Numbered from the stretch's first letter, positions 1-8,205 are shown. The stretch is DNA of 39,218 bases from JBGMEA01 sp041447245 (GCA_041447245.1 JBGMEA010000003.1:1-39218); one strand, 5' to 3'. The notes: a model not told the origin generated them from the letters alone. A program made the numbers and translations.

Positions 1-150
1 ATCGGATGTGTAAAAGTCGATGGGAAATGGCAAGTGTTTAGGACGTTTGAAAGGGGAGGACATTATATTTTAAAGGCTTTTGATGATGAAAATGAAGCGT
101 ATGATTTTTTCTATGAGAGCTTGCAATTTCTGAAAAAATGGGATATGTGA
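1..150 (+). CDS. Imm59-like immunity protein, 5' cut by window edge
   Basis: The last 49 codons of a small immunity gene, open from base 1. It is a diverged copy of the genes at 6927-7184 and 18502-18759, sharing GCVKVDGKWQVF, the ERGGHYI motif and the AFDDENEAYDFFYESL tail. The family pattern (W-x-V-Y/F, ERGG, acidic A-Y/F tail) recurs seven times in the array and resembles Imm59, an assignment made from memory. The terminator follows 19 bases after the stop. Its toxin partner would lie left of the window. Confidence 0.7.
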   Translation: MGCVKVDGKWQVFRTFERGGHYILKAFDDENEAYDFFYESLQFLKKWDM

Positions 151-168
151 TAGAGATTAATCAACTTA

Positions 169-190
169 AGCCCCTCAAGGGGCTTTTTTT
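169..190 (+). terminator. Cassette-boundary terminator 1
   Basis: AGCCCC-TCAA-GGGGCT stem-loop followed by seven T. The loop is TCAA here, against TTCG at most other boundaries. It is followed directly by GTTGGCTTTATT (191-202), a variant of the shared 12-base element. Confidence 0.9.
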
Positions 191-207
191 GTTGGCTTTA
201 TTACAAC

Positions 208-1710
208 GCCGTTACCGCCTTCCTCTCCAACGGAACGGGAGAGTTCGCGGAAGCGTACATACAGCAGGCGCTCAGTCCGATTGCCGAGAATCTCGCGTAT
301 GACGGAGAAGAATTCACATTCCAAAACAACCCGATCCGTCTGATCAGCAAAGAGAACTTTTACGCGGGCATGATGGGGTTTCTGACCGGCACGGTATTCG
401 GCGGAGCGGAAAGCGTGGGGGATACGGAACTGATGCGGATGAACGAACAGTTCGCGTCGGTGAAGAAAAGCGGAAACGCGTACGGCGTGGACGACGGCAC
501 CATCCGCAAGATGCAGGACGCATCGGTGCGTTCCGACATCAATGTGTCATTCACGGAGGAAGCCTCTCATTACGATGCCGCCGAGAAGCGCGTCTGCATC
601 GACCGCAACGCCCGCAGTGCGGCGGCGGAATTCTCGAATGTGGTCAGAGACAATCTGAACGCGATTCGGGAAGGGAGGAATCCCGATTCGGCGCACAACC
701 TTTACCGTCTGAGCAAGCAGACTTCGGATATGGTTGCGGGAGGAAAAGCGTATACCCGTGAACAGTTGGCGAAGTTCACCGACAAGCAGCTCGGTGCGGT
801 GCTGAATGTGATGCGTTACCGCTACATGGAAGGGATGAGCGCAAAGAGGCAGAAGCTGTATCTCGAGATGACCTCGAAGCTGAAGACATATGAGAAGCGG
901 CATACGATTGCGAGCGAGCAGGAGGGGTTGGGACTGAGGTTGGAAGGGGATGCTCCGACACAAGAGATTTCGTTATCGACTGAAGTCAATAAGACAGGTG
1001 AGTTGCGGGGCAGTGAAGAGAATGGTACAATTGACAGTAAAGATAAAGACTGGAATCAAAACAAACCCTCAGAAACTGATGTTGTCGAAACGGCAGTCTT
1101 ACTCAAGAAATCCACATGTACGAAAGAAGAACTCGAAAAGTACCTGTCAAAACATGCAGGAGCGGATGCAGCCGAAGCATTCAGAAATAATGGTGTTTGG
1201 GTTGAAGGGTTACAAATTCCCAAAGATTCATCGGTGTTGAGATCAGACGGGGGTATCAATTGGGATATGGTTCCCAAAGGTGGATATGAGCTTGATTCAA
1301 ACGGAGAACCGATAAAACAGATATATTATCCCGAAAAAGGTGAAATTATCGACAGATACGGTTCGGCTGAAGGTCGGTATACCTGTCCTGTTATCGATGG
1401 GAAACCATTTGTTTATGATCAACGATCATTGCCGTTTATTGAAGATGCAAGACAATATCATCAATATGAAGTGACGGGCGATTTTTCGAAGATTGAAGAG
1501 TATGTAAGGAGTTGCGGAAATCAACAGATGGAAGCAGAAATCTTAGAATATATCGATGTGTATTATGAAGGAGATTTTAATAATATCATAGTTTATAAAG
1601 GTAAAATTGAAAGAATAGAAAGGTGGGGCGAAGGTGGTGGAATACAATATGAGTTGCCAATGAAAGTTCAATGGTTATTGACTTTGGGATTGCTGCAAGA
1701 AATAAAATAG
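208..1710 (+). CDS. Core-A backbone fragment fused to TNT NAD+ glycohydrolase tip
   Basis: The frame is open from 154 straight through the terminator, so no native start exists. Backbone homology to the copy at 4653 begins near 208; the first ATG is 370 with no good ribosome site. Core A (about 280 codons after 370) ends at SEQEGLGLR, followed by a linker. The C-terminal ~130 residues carry the TNT (tuberculosis necrotizing toxin-type) pattern: INWDMVPKGGY, DRYGSAEGRY, a RSLPF segment, YHQYEV, and a terminal GGGIQYELP holding the expected Gln. TNT enzymes hydrolyse NAD+. The tip is intact, but expression needs a promoter and an N-terminus by recombination. Immunity gene follows after 13 bases. 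Confidence 0.8.
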   Translation, partial: AVTAFLSNGTGEFAEAYIQQALSPIAENLAYDGEEFTFQNNPIRLISKENFYAGMMGFLTGTVFGGAESVGDTELMRMNEQFASVKKSGNAYGVDDGTIRKMQDASVRSDINVSFTEEASHYDAAEKRVCIDRNARSAAAEFSNVVRDNLNAIREGRNPDSAHNLYRLSKQTSDMVAGGKAYTREQLAKFTDKQLGAVLNVMRYRYMEGMSAKRQKLYLEMTSKLKTYEKRHTIASEQEGLGLRLEGDAPTQEISLSTEVNKTGELRGSEENGTIDSKDKDWNQNKPSETDVVETAVLLKKSTCTKEELEKYLSKHAGADAAEAFRNNGVWVEGLQIPKDSSVLRSDGGINWDMVPKGGYELDSNGEPIKQIYYPEKGEIIDRYGSAEGRYTCPVIDGKPFVYDQRSLPFIEDARQYHQYEVTGDFSKIEEYVRSCGNQQMEAEILEYIDVYYEGDFNNIIVYKGKIERIERWGEGGGIQYELPMKVQWLLTLGLLQEIK

Positions 1711-1723
1711 CAAGGAGATTATT

Positions 1724-1969
1724 ATGAATGAAACGGATGCGAAGTCTATTATTGAGAATCAACAATTAATAAGAGTAAATTGGTTTGATGAAAAAAATTT
1801 AAATGAGAACCAAGTGGGAATAAAAAAAATATCAAATGGATGGGAGGTGTATATTACAGACGAAAGAGCATCAATAATCGATGGGACAAGAATTCAATTT
1901 TCGAATTGTAATGAGGCATATGATGCTTTGATTAAGAAAGCCAGATACTTAAAGAAGATTTATGGTTGA
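1724..1969 (+). CDS. Imm59-like immunity protein (partner of TNT tip)
   Basis: An 81-residue protein with AAGGAG upstream of the ATG. It shows GWEVYITDERASII followed by an acidic NEAYDALIKKARYLK tail, aligning with the Imm59-like proteins at 6927, 12370, 12989 and 13322, though ERGG has become ERAS. It sits directly behind a TNT tip, as does 12370 behind the divergent TNT-like tip, so this family is probably the TNT antidote. Pairing is inferred from position. Confidence 0.7.
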   Translation: MNETDAKSIIENQQLIRVNWFDEKNLNENQVGIKKISNGWEVYITDERASIIDGTRIQFSNCNEAYDALIKKARYLKKIYG

Positions 1970-2016
1970 TAAAATTTGTAATATTCACGGAAATTATTCT
2001 GTTGTGTAATTTGAAA

Positions 2017-2042
2017 CAGGCGCGAAAGCGCCTGCTTTTTTT
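2017..2042 (+). terminator. Cassette-boundary terminator 2 (atypical)
   Basis: CAGGCGC-GAAA-GCGCCTG hairpin plus T7. Unlike the other boundaries its stem sequence is unrelated to AGCCCC/GGGGCT and the TTCATT element is missing (GGTATGTCTGCTG follows). Confidence 0.85.
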
Positions 2043-2049
2043 GGTATGT

Positions 2050-2865
2050 CTGCTGACGGCGAAAAATCTGAACAAGCTCTCCGACGCTGACTTGAAGAAA
2101 GTGGGAGACGCGGTCACCAACGCCTATGCCGAGACAGTGAAGGCAGACCCGAACCTGCATGTGACGGATGCGCAGATCGAAGCGTACAAGAAGCAGTCGA
2201 AGAAGAATATGGGGAGCAGGGAGAATGCGATATCGGAGATATTGGCAAAGACTGATGAGCTGAAGACCTCTTTTTCGAATCAGATCGAAGCGGCGAAGGG
2301 GAAGGCGAAAGAGGCGGGAATTGAGGTTGATGAGACAGCGAGCAATAAGGCGTTGCAGGGGGACGGGGATGGTGGTAGAATAAACACAAATATTAAAGAA
2401 CACGGACAGCTGGATGCAGAAGAAAATGTGTATCCTCATGGAGCAAATAGTCTAACACTTGACAGCAAAGCAAATGATTATGTTACTTATAGAAGGGTAC
2501 AAGGTGGGAGTGGTTCAAAATCCAGCCAAGAAAGAATTATTATTAAAAATGATGGTACCGTGTATATTACGAATAAAGACAAAAACCTTAATATAAGCAT
2601 AGACGAGGGAGAACATGCGGAGTATTTTATCAACAAAAGAGAGGGCAGTTATGTTGTAGAATTCGATGTGCCTAAATGGTTTGATGAATACATCAAAGAA
2701 AATGCAGTGCCTCAGGAAGGATATAAAAGTAATCCAGATAATCAGGGAGGATTCGCTCCTAAAATAACAGATCCCAGTACCCCCGGAATCAGTGTTGAAT
2801 TACCCCCACCATGGATTGAGTGGATTGAGGAATATGCGATAAATGCAAGAATAATAAAGAAATAA
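2050..2865 (+). CDS. Core-C backbone fragment with RVQGG-type toxin tip
   Basis: Open from a TTG at 1966 through the terminator; homology to core C (as in 21418-22671) starts at LNKLSDADLKK near 2060, so the start is artificial. Core C ends at NKALQGDGDGGRI. The tip has YRRVQGG, SSQERI-I, LNISIDEGEHAEYF, FDVPKWFDEYI, NPDNQGGFAPKITDP and PG-S-ELP. I recognise this arrangement from C-termini of Rhs-type and other polymorphic toxins, but I know no established activity for it; an ADP-ribosyltransferase-like fold is only a guess. The tip is intact. Confidence 0.65.
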   Translation: MLTAKNLNKLSDADLKKVGDAVTNAYAETVKADPNLHVTDAQIEAYKKQSKKNMGSRENAISEILAKTDELKTSFSNQIEAAKGKAKEAGIEVDETASNKALQGDGDGGRINTNIKEHGQLDAEENVYPHGANSLTLDSKANDYVTYRRVQGGSGSKSSQERIIIKNDGTVYITNKDKNLNISIDEGEHAEYFINKREGSYVVEFDVPKWFDEYIKENAVPQEGYKSNPDNQGGFAPKITDPSTPGISVELPPPWIEWIEEYAINARIIKK

Positions 2866-2886
2866 GAAACGGAGAAGGGAATCATT

Positions 2887-3093
2887 ATGAAAACAACAAT
2901 ATCCATTATGTCAGAAGAGTTTGAAAATGAGCAAACAGGAGAGCGAATTGAAGGGGTGACTGTCATGATTGACGGAATGTTGAGTGAGTTTTTTAAAGTC
3001 ATCAGACATAAAAACCCGAATTACAGCAATAACGTCGATATTGTCAGAGATGCATTGATGAGAGGATTGGAGTCCATTAAGAACGAAAATTAG
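2887..3093 (+). CDS. Small putative immunity protein
   Basis: A 68-residue acidic protein with GGAGAAGGG ahead of its ATG, 21 bases after the RVQGG tip. By position it is the first candidate antidote for that tip. No family is recognised: an N-terminal strand-rich segment (TTISIMSEEF) is followed by a predicted helix (IDGMLSEFFKVIRH) and a helical C-terminus. Confidence 0.5.
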   Translation: MKTTISIMSEEFENEQTGERIEGVTVMIDGMLSEFFKVIRHKNPNYSNNVDIVRDALMRGLESIKNEN

Positions 3094-3173
3094 ATGGAAT
3101 TTATCCAGTGTCTTGTGAATTGATTCATTGGTGAAGAGTTCTTAAAGAAAATATCAAATATGGGAGGGAATTG

Positions 3174-3629
3174 ATGACAAAGGTATTTGAAGATTATTTC
3201 AGCGAACTTCAGGCGGATATGGTAGATATTTGTCTGGAATATGTAGAAGACAAAGCAACAAAAATATATATTTATTGTTCTGATGAGGAAGGGTTTATTT
3301 CAAGCAATTTCTTTTATCTGATCAATGGAAACATATTTAAGAAGCATAAGATTAATGATGCAATAGATTCAGGTAGTTTTCGTTATGATACATCGTCTGA
3401 ACGGCAATCAGCAGTATTGAATATTATCAATGAAGATATCATGAAAATTCAAGATTTATGCCAAGAGTATAAGCGAGAAATGCCAACAGAAATGAAGCTG
3501 GAATATGATGTGAATAAGAACAGTCTGAATGCACAATATCGATATGATTTGGTCTACTCAAATGATCCCGAAAAAACGGATGATGACATGGCAAATGAAT
3601 GGTTTGAAGAATTAAAAAGTCAAATGTAG
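3174..3629 (+). CDS. YezG/DUF600-family immunity protein
   Basis: Start chosen at 3174, six bases after GGGAGGG. The 151-residue protein has the DUF600 layout: N-terminal MTKVFEDYFSELQADMVDIC, a middle YIYCSDEEGFISSNFFYLING stretch, and a C-terminal block with MPTEMKLEYDVN, a YRYDLVYSND segment and NEWFEELK. B. subtilis YezG, in this family, neutralises the LXG nuclease YeeF. The nearest upstream toxin is the RVQGG tip, not a nuclease of that class, so it may be a second or orphan antidote. It differs strongly from the YezG copy at 15819. Confidence 0.75.
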   Translation: MTKVFEDYFSELQADMVDICLEYVEDKATKIYIYCSDEEGFISSNFFYLINGNIFKKHKINDAIDSGSFRYDTSSERQSAVLNIINEDIMKIQDLCQEYKREMPTEMKLEYDVNKNSLNAQYRYDLVYSNDPEKTDDDMANEWFEELKSQM

Positions 3630-3639
3630 TTTAATCCTA

Positions 3640-3661
3640 AGCCCCTTCGGGGGCTTTTTTT
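3640..3661 (+). terminator. Cassette-boundary terminator 3
   Basis: AGCCCC-TTCG-GGGGCT with T7, followed by GTTGCCTTCATT (3662-3673), the consensus 12-base element. Confidence 0.92.
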
Positions 3662-3676
3662 GTTGCCTTCATTGCG

Positions 3677-4231
3677 TTGCAGGGGGAAGTTCCCAACCAA
3701 ACAATCGAAGCGGAAACACAAACACAGCAGGATTCTGCGGAGTTGTTGAAGGGAGAAGAAGATGGTGGTAGAATTGAAACAGAGAAACCAAATTTCAAAA
3801 CGAATCAGGAAGTTTTCGACAATCTACAGGGAACCGAACGTTTTGCAGATCAGAAAGCAGTGAATCACGTACTGCTCGGAGAGCTCAATCGTACAGGGAA
3901 AGCGGTCGGCTTTCATTACGAAGGGATGCCCGAGCCGAGAGGGAAGATTATCGAAGGGACAAAATCCACACCCGATGAACACGGCATTTACTCAGGGAAG
4001 GTTGAAGTAGGCGGAGTTGCGAAAAAGCTCAATAATGGTGAATCTTCTTTCTTCCCGAAAGATTGGACACCGCAGCAGGTGATAGATGCGATTAATGAAG
4101 CGTATATCGGTAAAAAACATATCATTGGAGATTTATATACTGCAAAAATATCGAAGGGTATTACCATTGAAATGTTTATTGATAAGAATGGCAAAATCAC
4201 ATCTGCATATCCGAAATATAAAGGAGAGTGA
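3677..4231 (+). CDS. Core-B linker fused to EndoU ribonuclease tip
   Basis: Begins with a TTG that lacks a ribosome site; the frame is open upstream through the terminator. Core B reads LQGEVPNQTIEAE, QQDSAELLKGEEDGGRI, then the tip. The tip is a bacterial EndoU domain: HVLLGELNRTGKAVGFHYEG supplies the two histidines, then GIYSGKVEV and SSFFPKDWTPQQVIDAINEA, ending in ITSAYP. EndoU toxins cleave RNA, usually tRNA. The tip is intact and 6 bases ahead of its immunity gene. A second, clearly diverged EndoU is at 16281. Confidence 0.93.
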   Translation: MQGEVPNQTIEAETQTQQDSAELLKGEEDGGRIETEKPNFKTNQEVFDNLQGTERFADQKAVNHVLLGELNRTGKAVGFHYEGMPEPRGKIIEGTKSTPDEHGIYSGKVEVGGVAKKLNNGESSFFPKDWTPQQVIDAINEAYIGKKHIIGDLYTAKISKGITIEMFIDKNGKITSAYPKYKGE

Positions 4232-4237
4232 CAAAAT

Positions 4238-4609
4238 ATGAAATACAAGTATCGTTTTGAAGAAATACCATTGCAATATAGCACAAAAGTTTTGGTTATG
4301 CGAGTTGATGAATCAATAGAAATGGTGACGTTTTTTCTTTTCTCTGATATCCAAGGTCGTGATGTTCAGTACGTATTGGATGTGTTGGATGATGTCATGA
4401 GCGGGAAAAGTGACTATGAAGAAATCTGTGGCAATATGTGCGAGGTGGATGTGCGCAAGGATTATTGCGAGATTTATAATATGCTCGCGGATGACGGAAA
4501 ATGGAACTGGTGCCGAATCGAGACGGAAGAACTCAGAGAGTTTGTGGTCTTGTGGGGAGAGGAGTACCGAAAGTTTCGTCAACGTGAACGGGAAGCAAAG
4601 CAGGAATAA
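4238..4609 (+). CDS. EndoU-associated immunity protein
   Basis: A 123-residue protein with AAAGGAG before the ATG, immediately after an EndoU tip. It aligns with the protein after the other EndoU tip (16950): MKYxYxFEE, a VDESIEMVTFFLFSDIQG-type block, GNMCEV and ETEELREFVVLW. Two independent EndoU neighbours make it a solid EndoU antidote family by context. It ends in a charged tail (FRQREREAKQE) absent from its homologue. Family name not known to me. Confidence 0.8.
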   Translation: MKYKYRFEEIPLQYSTKVLVMRVDESIEMVTFFLFSDIQGRDVQYVLDVLDDVMSGKSDYEEICGNMCEVDVRKDYCEIYNMLADDGKWNWCRIETEELREFVVLWGEEYRKFRQREREAKQE

Positions 4610-4621
4610 GATTTGTTTTTC

Positions 4622-4643
4622 AGCCCCTTCGGGGGCTTTTTTT
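4622..4643 (+). terminator. Cassette-boundary terminator 4
   Basis: AGCCCC-TTCG-GGGGCT with T7, followed by GTTGGGTTCATT (4644-4655). Confidence 0.92.
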
Positions 4644-4652
4644 GTTGGGTTC

Positions 4653-6015
4653 ATTGCGGAATTCAACGCCGCCGTCTCTACGGCAACCGAAAAGGCATTC
4701 GGGATTTTTGGAAAGGAAACAAAAGGATTCAATCTGACCAAGGAGTTCAAGGAGACGTTCAGCGGAGCCATCGGAAAGGTGCTCAAAAACGAAACGGCGA
4801 AAACCGCCGTCACCGCCTTCCTCTCCAACGGAACGGGAGAGTTCGCGGAAGAGTACATACAGCAGGCACTTAGTCCGATTGCCGAGAATCTCGCGTATAA
4901 CGGAGAAGAATTCACATTCCAAAACAACCCGATCCGTCTGATCAGCAAAGAGAACCTTTATGCGGGCATGATGGGGTTTCTGACCGGCACGGTATTCGGC
5001 GGAGCGGAAAGCTTGGGGGATACGGAACTGATGCGGATGAACGAACAGTTCGCGTCGGTGAAGAAAAGCGGAAAAGCGTACGGAGTGGACGACGGCACCA
5101 TCCGCAAGATGCAGGACGCGTCGGTGCGTTCCGACATCAACGTGTCATTCACGGATGAAGCCTCTCATTACGATGCCGCCGAGAAGCGCGTCTACATTGA
5201 CCGCAACGCCCGCAATGCGGCGGCGGAATTCTCGAATGTGGTCAGAGACAATCTGAACGCGATTCGGGAAGGGAGGAATCCCGATTCGGCGCACAACCTT
5301 TACCGTCTGAGCAAGCAGACTTCGGATATGGTTGCGGGAGGAAAAGCGTATCCCCGTGAACAGTTGGCGAAGTTCACCGACAAGCAGCTCGGTGCGGTGC
5401 TGAATGTGATGCGTTACCGCTACATGGAAGGGATGAGCGCGAAGCGACAGAAGCTGTATCTGGAGATGACCTCGAAGCTGAAGACATATGAGAAGCGACA
5501 TACGATTGCGAGCGAGCAGGAGGGGTTGGGACTGAGGACGAAGGGGGATGCTCTTTCGGAAAGTAATGCGTTGCAGGGGATAGGGAGGTCACTTATGATG
5601 ATCATCAACAAAATGTTGTCAACTCGGAAAACTTGAATGATATTGATGAAAATGATAAAATTACTAAGAACAATCAAAATATTGTGACAAAAAAATTGAA
5701 GACTTAGCTGAGAATATTCAGTATTCATACGAAAAATATAAACTGAATGGGTGGACAGGAAGCGTACCGGGTCAAACTGAGGGGACGAAGGCAGGAGCAA
5801 TTTATAGAAACGAAGATGGATTCCTTCCCGAGGTAGATGAACTTGGTAATTCCATTAATTACAGAGAATTTGATGTTAAAAATAAACATTCCGATGAATG
5901 CAGAGATGCAGAAAGGTTTGTTGTTGGGACAGACGGATCAGTCTATTATACAGATAGTCATTATGGAGATATTGAAAGTCCGAGGGGCTTACCTTCATTT
6001 ATTAAATTAAACTAA
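4653..6015 (+). pseudogene. Core-A backbone with frameshifted barnase-like RNase tip
   Basis: This is the longest core-A copy: it starts at AEFNAAVSTATEKAF and runs through SEQEGLGLR to SNALQG. The frame then breaks twice. At the G4 run 5576-5579 one G is missing relative to the ALQGDG hinge, and at the A7 run 5689-5695 one A is missing. Restoring both gives a tip ending with INYREFDV, RDAERFVVG and VYYTDSHYG. These match the barnase/RNase T1-N1 catalytic Glu, Arg and His segments. A barstar-like gene follows, confirming identity. As it stands translation ends at 5636, before the catalytic domain. Confidence 0.85.
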
Positions 6016-6027
6016 GAGAGTGGTATT

Positions 6028-6426
6028 ATGAAAAATAAAGTAATAAATATTTCTTTATTGGAATTGAAAAGCATAAGAGAAAAACTGATTGCGGATGATA
6101 GAGTTTTCTTTGTCGAATTAAATGGAGATGCGGTCAAGACCATTTCCGACTATTTAGCGATCATTTCTAAATCGATGTATTTTCCGATTCCTTCTCGTGC
6201 ATTCGATGGATATTATGATTGGATGCAGGATTTGAGTTGGATAAATAAAGATCGAATCGTTTGCGTTATCAATCAATATTCGAAGTTTTTGAGCGAAGAT
6301 ATTGAGGCAAGAGATAAAATCATATCAGGATTTAAAGATGTGATTTTGCCATGGTGGGAAAATGATGTGATGAAACATGTGGTTAACGGAAAGAAAAAAG
6401 CATTCCAAGTCTACCTCGTTGAATAG
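6028..6426 (+). CDS. Barstar-family immunity protein
   Basis: A 132-residue protein with AAGAGAGTGG upstream, 12 bases after the broken barnase tip. It shows the barstar pattern: VFFVELNGDAVKTISDYLAI, FPIPSRAFDGYYDWMQDLSW, then a helical second half with VINQYSKFL. Barstar blocks the barnase active site. The antidote frame is intact although the toxin is dead, suggesting it may still protect against sibling cells carrying the functional toxin. Confidence 0.85.
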   Translation: MKNKVINISLLELKSIREKLIADDRVFFVELNGDAVKTISDYLAIISKSMYFPIPSRAFDGYYDWMQDLSWINKDRIVCVINQYSKFLSEDIEARDKIISGFKDVILPWWENDVMKHVVNGKKKAFQVYLVE

Positions 6427-6433
6427 ATTGATA

Positions 6434-6526
6434 TCAAGAAATATTAATCAATTTCAGCAGATGTACCCCAATATTAAAATGATTGTCGTTCATAATGATG
6501 GGATCAATATCCTAAAGGAGAAATAA
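6434..6526 (+). pseudogene. 3' remnant of deaminase-type toxin tip
   Basis: About 30 codons reading RNINQFQQMYPNIKMIVVH to the stop at 6524, directly abutting the ATG at 6527. It is the tail of the longer remnant at 17919-18101, which still has the PCPSC metal-binding motif. Joined to barstar without a terminator between them, it marks a fusion of two cassettes. Confidence 0.65.
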
Positions 6527-6892
6527 ATGGAAGATTTTGAATTTAATGAATTAGTTGGATACATACAGGAAGACTTTCAGGAGTTCTCAACATCCATGCT
6601 GAAGAAAGGTCAAAACTATTTAAATATTTTGGAACGTTTTTTTGTAGAATATGATAATGTGATGGATGCGGGGATATGTGAAAACGCGATTATTTCCGCG
6701 ACACTTTGCATGGAGTTGGAACAGGTAGGACAAAAAAATATTTTTAAGGGTCAATATAAACGACTTATGGATGCTTTCAATGCCTATTCTCCTTCGAAAG
6801 TAGCGGGAGAGATTAGCCCCGAGGAGGTTGAAGAACTGACGCAGATGGTTGCAAAGGCGTTGGATATCCTAAAATATATGAGGATTGTATGA
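6527..6892 (+). CDS. All-alpha immunity protein (deaminase-associated)
   Basis: A 121-residue acidic, mainly helical protein: EDFEFNELVGYIQEDFQEF, LCMELEQVGQ, EEVEELTQMVAKALDILKYM. AAAGGAG lies 7 bases before the ATG. In both copies (here and 18102) it abuts the 3' end of a deaminase-like tip, so it is the probable deaminase antidote. No family name assigned. Confidence 0.65.
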   Translation: MEDFEFNELVGYIQEDFQEFSTSMLKKGQNYLNILERFFVEYDNVMDAGICENAIISATLCMELEQVGQKNIFKGQYKRLMDAFNAYSPSKVAGEISPEEVEELTQMVAKALDILKYMRIV

Positions 6893-6926
6893 TTAACAAT
6901 TTAAATATTTCATGGGGGTTATGCAG

Positions 6927-7184
6927 ATGACCAAAGATGAATTGTTGACTAAAATAAAAAATGAAAGATTAGATAAGATATTATTACCATGGACGATTGA
7001 ATTTGATGAACTCAGCGATTCATCATTAGTAATCGGATGTGTAAAAGTCGATGGAAAATGGCAAGTTTTTAAAACACGTGAGAGAGGGGGACATTATATT
7101 GTAAAAGCTTTTGATGATGAAAACGAAGCGTATGATTTTTTCTATGAGAGCTTGGAATATCTGAAAAGACTGAGCAGGTATTAA
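6927..7184 (+). CDS. Imm59-like immunity protein
   Basis: Start set at 6927 (MTKDELLTK), as in the relatives at 12370 and 12989, with GGGGG 8 bases upstream; two earlier in-frame ATGs (6912, 6921) sit on or too near that site. The 85-residue protein has GKWQVFKTRERGGHYIVKAF and DENEAYDFFYESLEYLKR. It is near-identical to 18502-18759 and related to the fragment at 1-150. No toxin of its own is beside it, so it is an orphan antidote in this cassette. Confidence 0.75.
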   Translation: MTKDELLTKIKNERLDKILLPWTIEFDELSDSSLVIGCVKVDGKWQVFKTRERGGHYIVKAFDDENEAYDFFYESLEYLKRLSRY

Positions 7185-7234
7185 TCAACTAAGAACATTC
7201 AAAAAATTAGGTCGATATGGAAAGGGAAAAGATC

Positions 7235-7492
7235 ATGTCGGTTATTCGCAGTATATATCAGTCAAGGGAGACAATTCTATTGGATATTGATGGAATTGAT
7301 CCGTCATGTGTAAAACCAGGTATGGTGCTGGTTCTATCGGATGGAGAGTATTTTCCGATCGAAAGTATACCGATGGTGCATTACCAAAGCAATGATGATT
7401 TTAAATCATCATTGGTCGTAAGTATTAAGCATGCATCCGCATTCCCTCAAAAGATTATCGGCCAAACAGTTGAAATCAAGATAAAACCTTAG
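7235..7492 (+). CDS. Small conserved protein of duplicated block
   Basis: An alternative start is 7217; 7235 is favoured because AAAGGG lies about 8 bases upstream of it. The protein looks strand-rich (TILLDIDGID, VKPGMVLVLSDGEYFPIESI, VGQTVEIKIKP-like end). No family is recognised. It ends the cassette 4 bases before the terminator and has a near-identical copy at 18810, so its role is presumably immunity. Confidence 0.55.
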   Translation: MSVIRSIYQSRETILLDIDGIDPSCVKPGMVLVLSDGEYFPIESIPMVHYQSNDDFKSSLVVSIKHASAFPQKIIGQTVEIKIKP

Positions 7493-7496
7493 AGTG

Positions 7497-7518
7497 AGCC
7501 CCTTCGGGGGCTTTTTTT
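7497..7518 (+). terminator. Cassette-boundary terminator 5
   Basis: AGCCCC-TTCG-GGGGCT with T7, followed by GTTGGATTCATT (7519-7530). Confidence 0.92.
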
Positions 7519-7557
7519 GTTGGATTCATTGTGGAAACCTAGAAGGTTTTTTACTAA

Positions 7558-7647
7558 GAATTAGATTTGCAACAGGGAGGATTGGATGATATAGTGAATA
7601 TGAAAGTTCTTGATAAAAGTTGTTGTTTGGAGTTGACAATTTTTTGA
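7558..7647 (+). pseudogene. Remnant of nuclease-like toxin tip (LQ-GG-NM-LDKS type)
   Basis: Reads LDLQQGGLDDIVNMKVLDKS, then diverges to a stop at 7645. The same sequence continues further (SVNRSLGKQI) at 19171-19332. Upstream, GTGGAAACC is the residue of core B, which at 19110 is longer. So this copy lost both core B and the tip's end. Confidence 0.6.
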
Positions 7648-7665
7648 ACCTTTTGGAGGTGTAAA

Positions 7666-8058
7666 ATGAATACTTTAAAAGAAATTTATCATTTGCAATA
7701 TGACGAATCCGGATTCGGAAGCAACTTGGTTAATTGGTATAATCAGCTTTTGGATAAAACATATGAGGATTTAACGCTCAGTGATGTGACACGTATGATC
7801 AGACAAAATATTATAAAAGACGTTGCTATAGAAAAAGCAATTGAATTATTTATCGAATATCCGTATGCGGGAGAATACAAAGATGGAGGATTATTGGATG
7901 TTCTTGCTCATCTTGATTTAAGCAATATTAAATTGAGAAAAGATTTTAAAGAACAAATCATAAAACAGGAACAAAAATACACTCATTTTGATTGGGAAAA
8001 TGAGGAGGAAAAAGATACTTTTGCAAAGAATCTAAAGAAGATGATAGCTTCGTTGTAG
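7666..8058 (+). CDS. CdiI-type immunity protein
   Basis: A 130-residue protein with TTGGAGG 7 bases before the ATG. It has YHLQYDESGFGSNLVNWYN, LTLSDVTRMIRQNI, the YAGEYKDGGLLDVL block and an acidic helical C-terminus. This pattern is that of a 'contact-dependent growth inhibition system immunity protein' family seen next to CdiA/Rhs tips; the assignment is by motif recognition. Its own toxin is absent: upstream is only an unrelated nuclease remnant. Confidence 0.65.
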   Translation: MNTLKEIYHLQYDESGFGSNLVNWYNQLLDKTYEDLTLSDVTRMIRQNIIKDVAIEKAIELFIEYPYAGEYKDGGLLDVLAHLDLSNIKLRKDFKEQIIKQEQKYTHFDWENEEEKDTFAKNLKKMIASL

Positions 8059-8060
8059 AA

Positions 8061-8205
8061 GATGTTAATGCAAAAAGCATGAATGAGTTGATATCGGGCG
8101 GGTGATAGGTTTCTATATTGATCCGGTAACCGGAGATAAATGCGAAACTACAATTGGAATTATTCATTATTACAAAACCGAAGACAAAGAAATGAGGAGA
8201 TTACA
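8061..8205 (+). pseudogene. Frameshifted 3' remnant of a toxin tip
   Basis: Two frames join: DVNAKSMNELISGG up to TGA at 8103, then from 8102 VIGFYIDPVTGDKCETTIG and IIHYYKTEDKE. One missing G in the GGG run at 8100-8102 explains the break. The GFYxxPxTG...ETTxGxIHY pattern occurs at the end of several CdiA/Rhs nuclease tips, so this is probably the last ~45 residues of such a domain. The tip's start is gone. Confidence 0.5.

Larger units (their letters stand above)
6434..7518 (+). repeat. Direct duplication, copy 1 (deaminase tail plus three immunity genes)
   Basis: Matches 18009-19093 with a constant offset of 11575 bases and no indel noticed. The first third differs at many positions; the last ~600 bases are nearly identical. 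Confidence 0.9.

Noticed and set aside
547..963. Minus-strand open frames inside the core-A copies (also 5145-5501)
   Set aside because: They mirror the conserved backbone frame in both copies and lack ribosome sites; the plus frame matches other cassettes.
4410..4652. Upstream part of the long frame that continues into core A at 4653
   Set aside because: It overlaps the EndoU immunity gene out of frame and passes through the terminator; only the part after 4653 matches the backbone.
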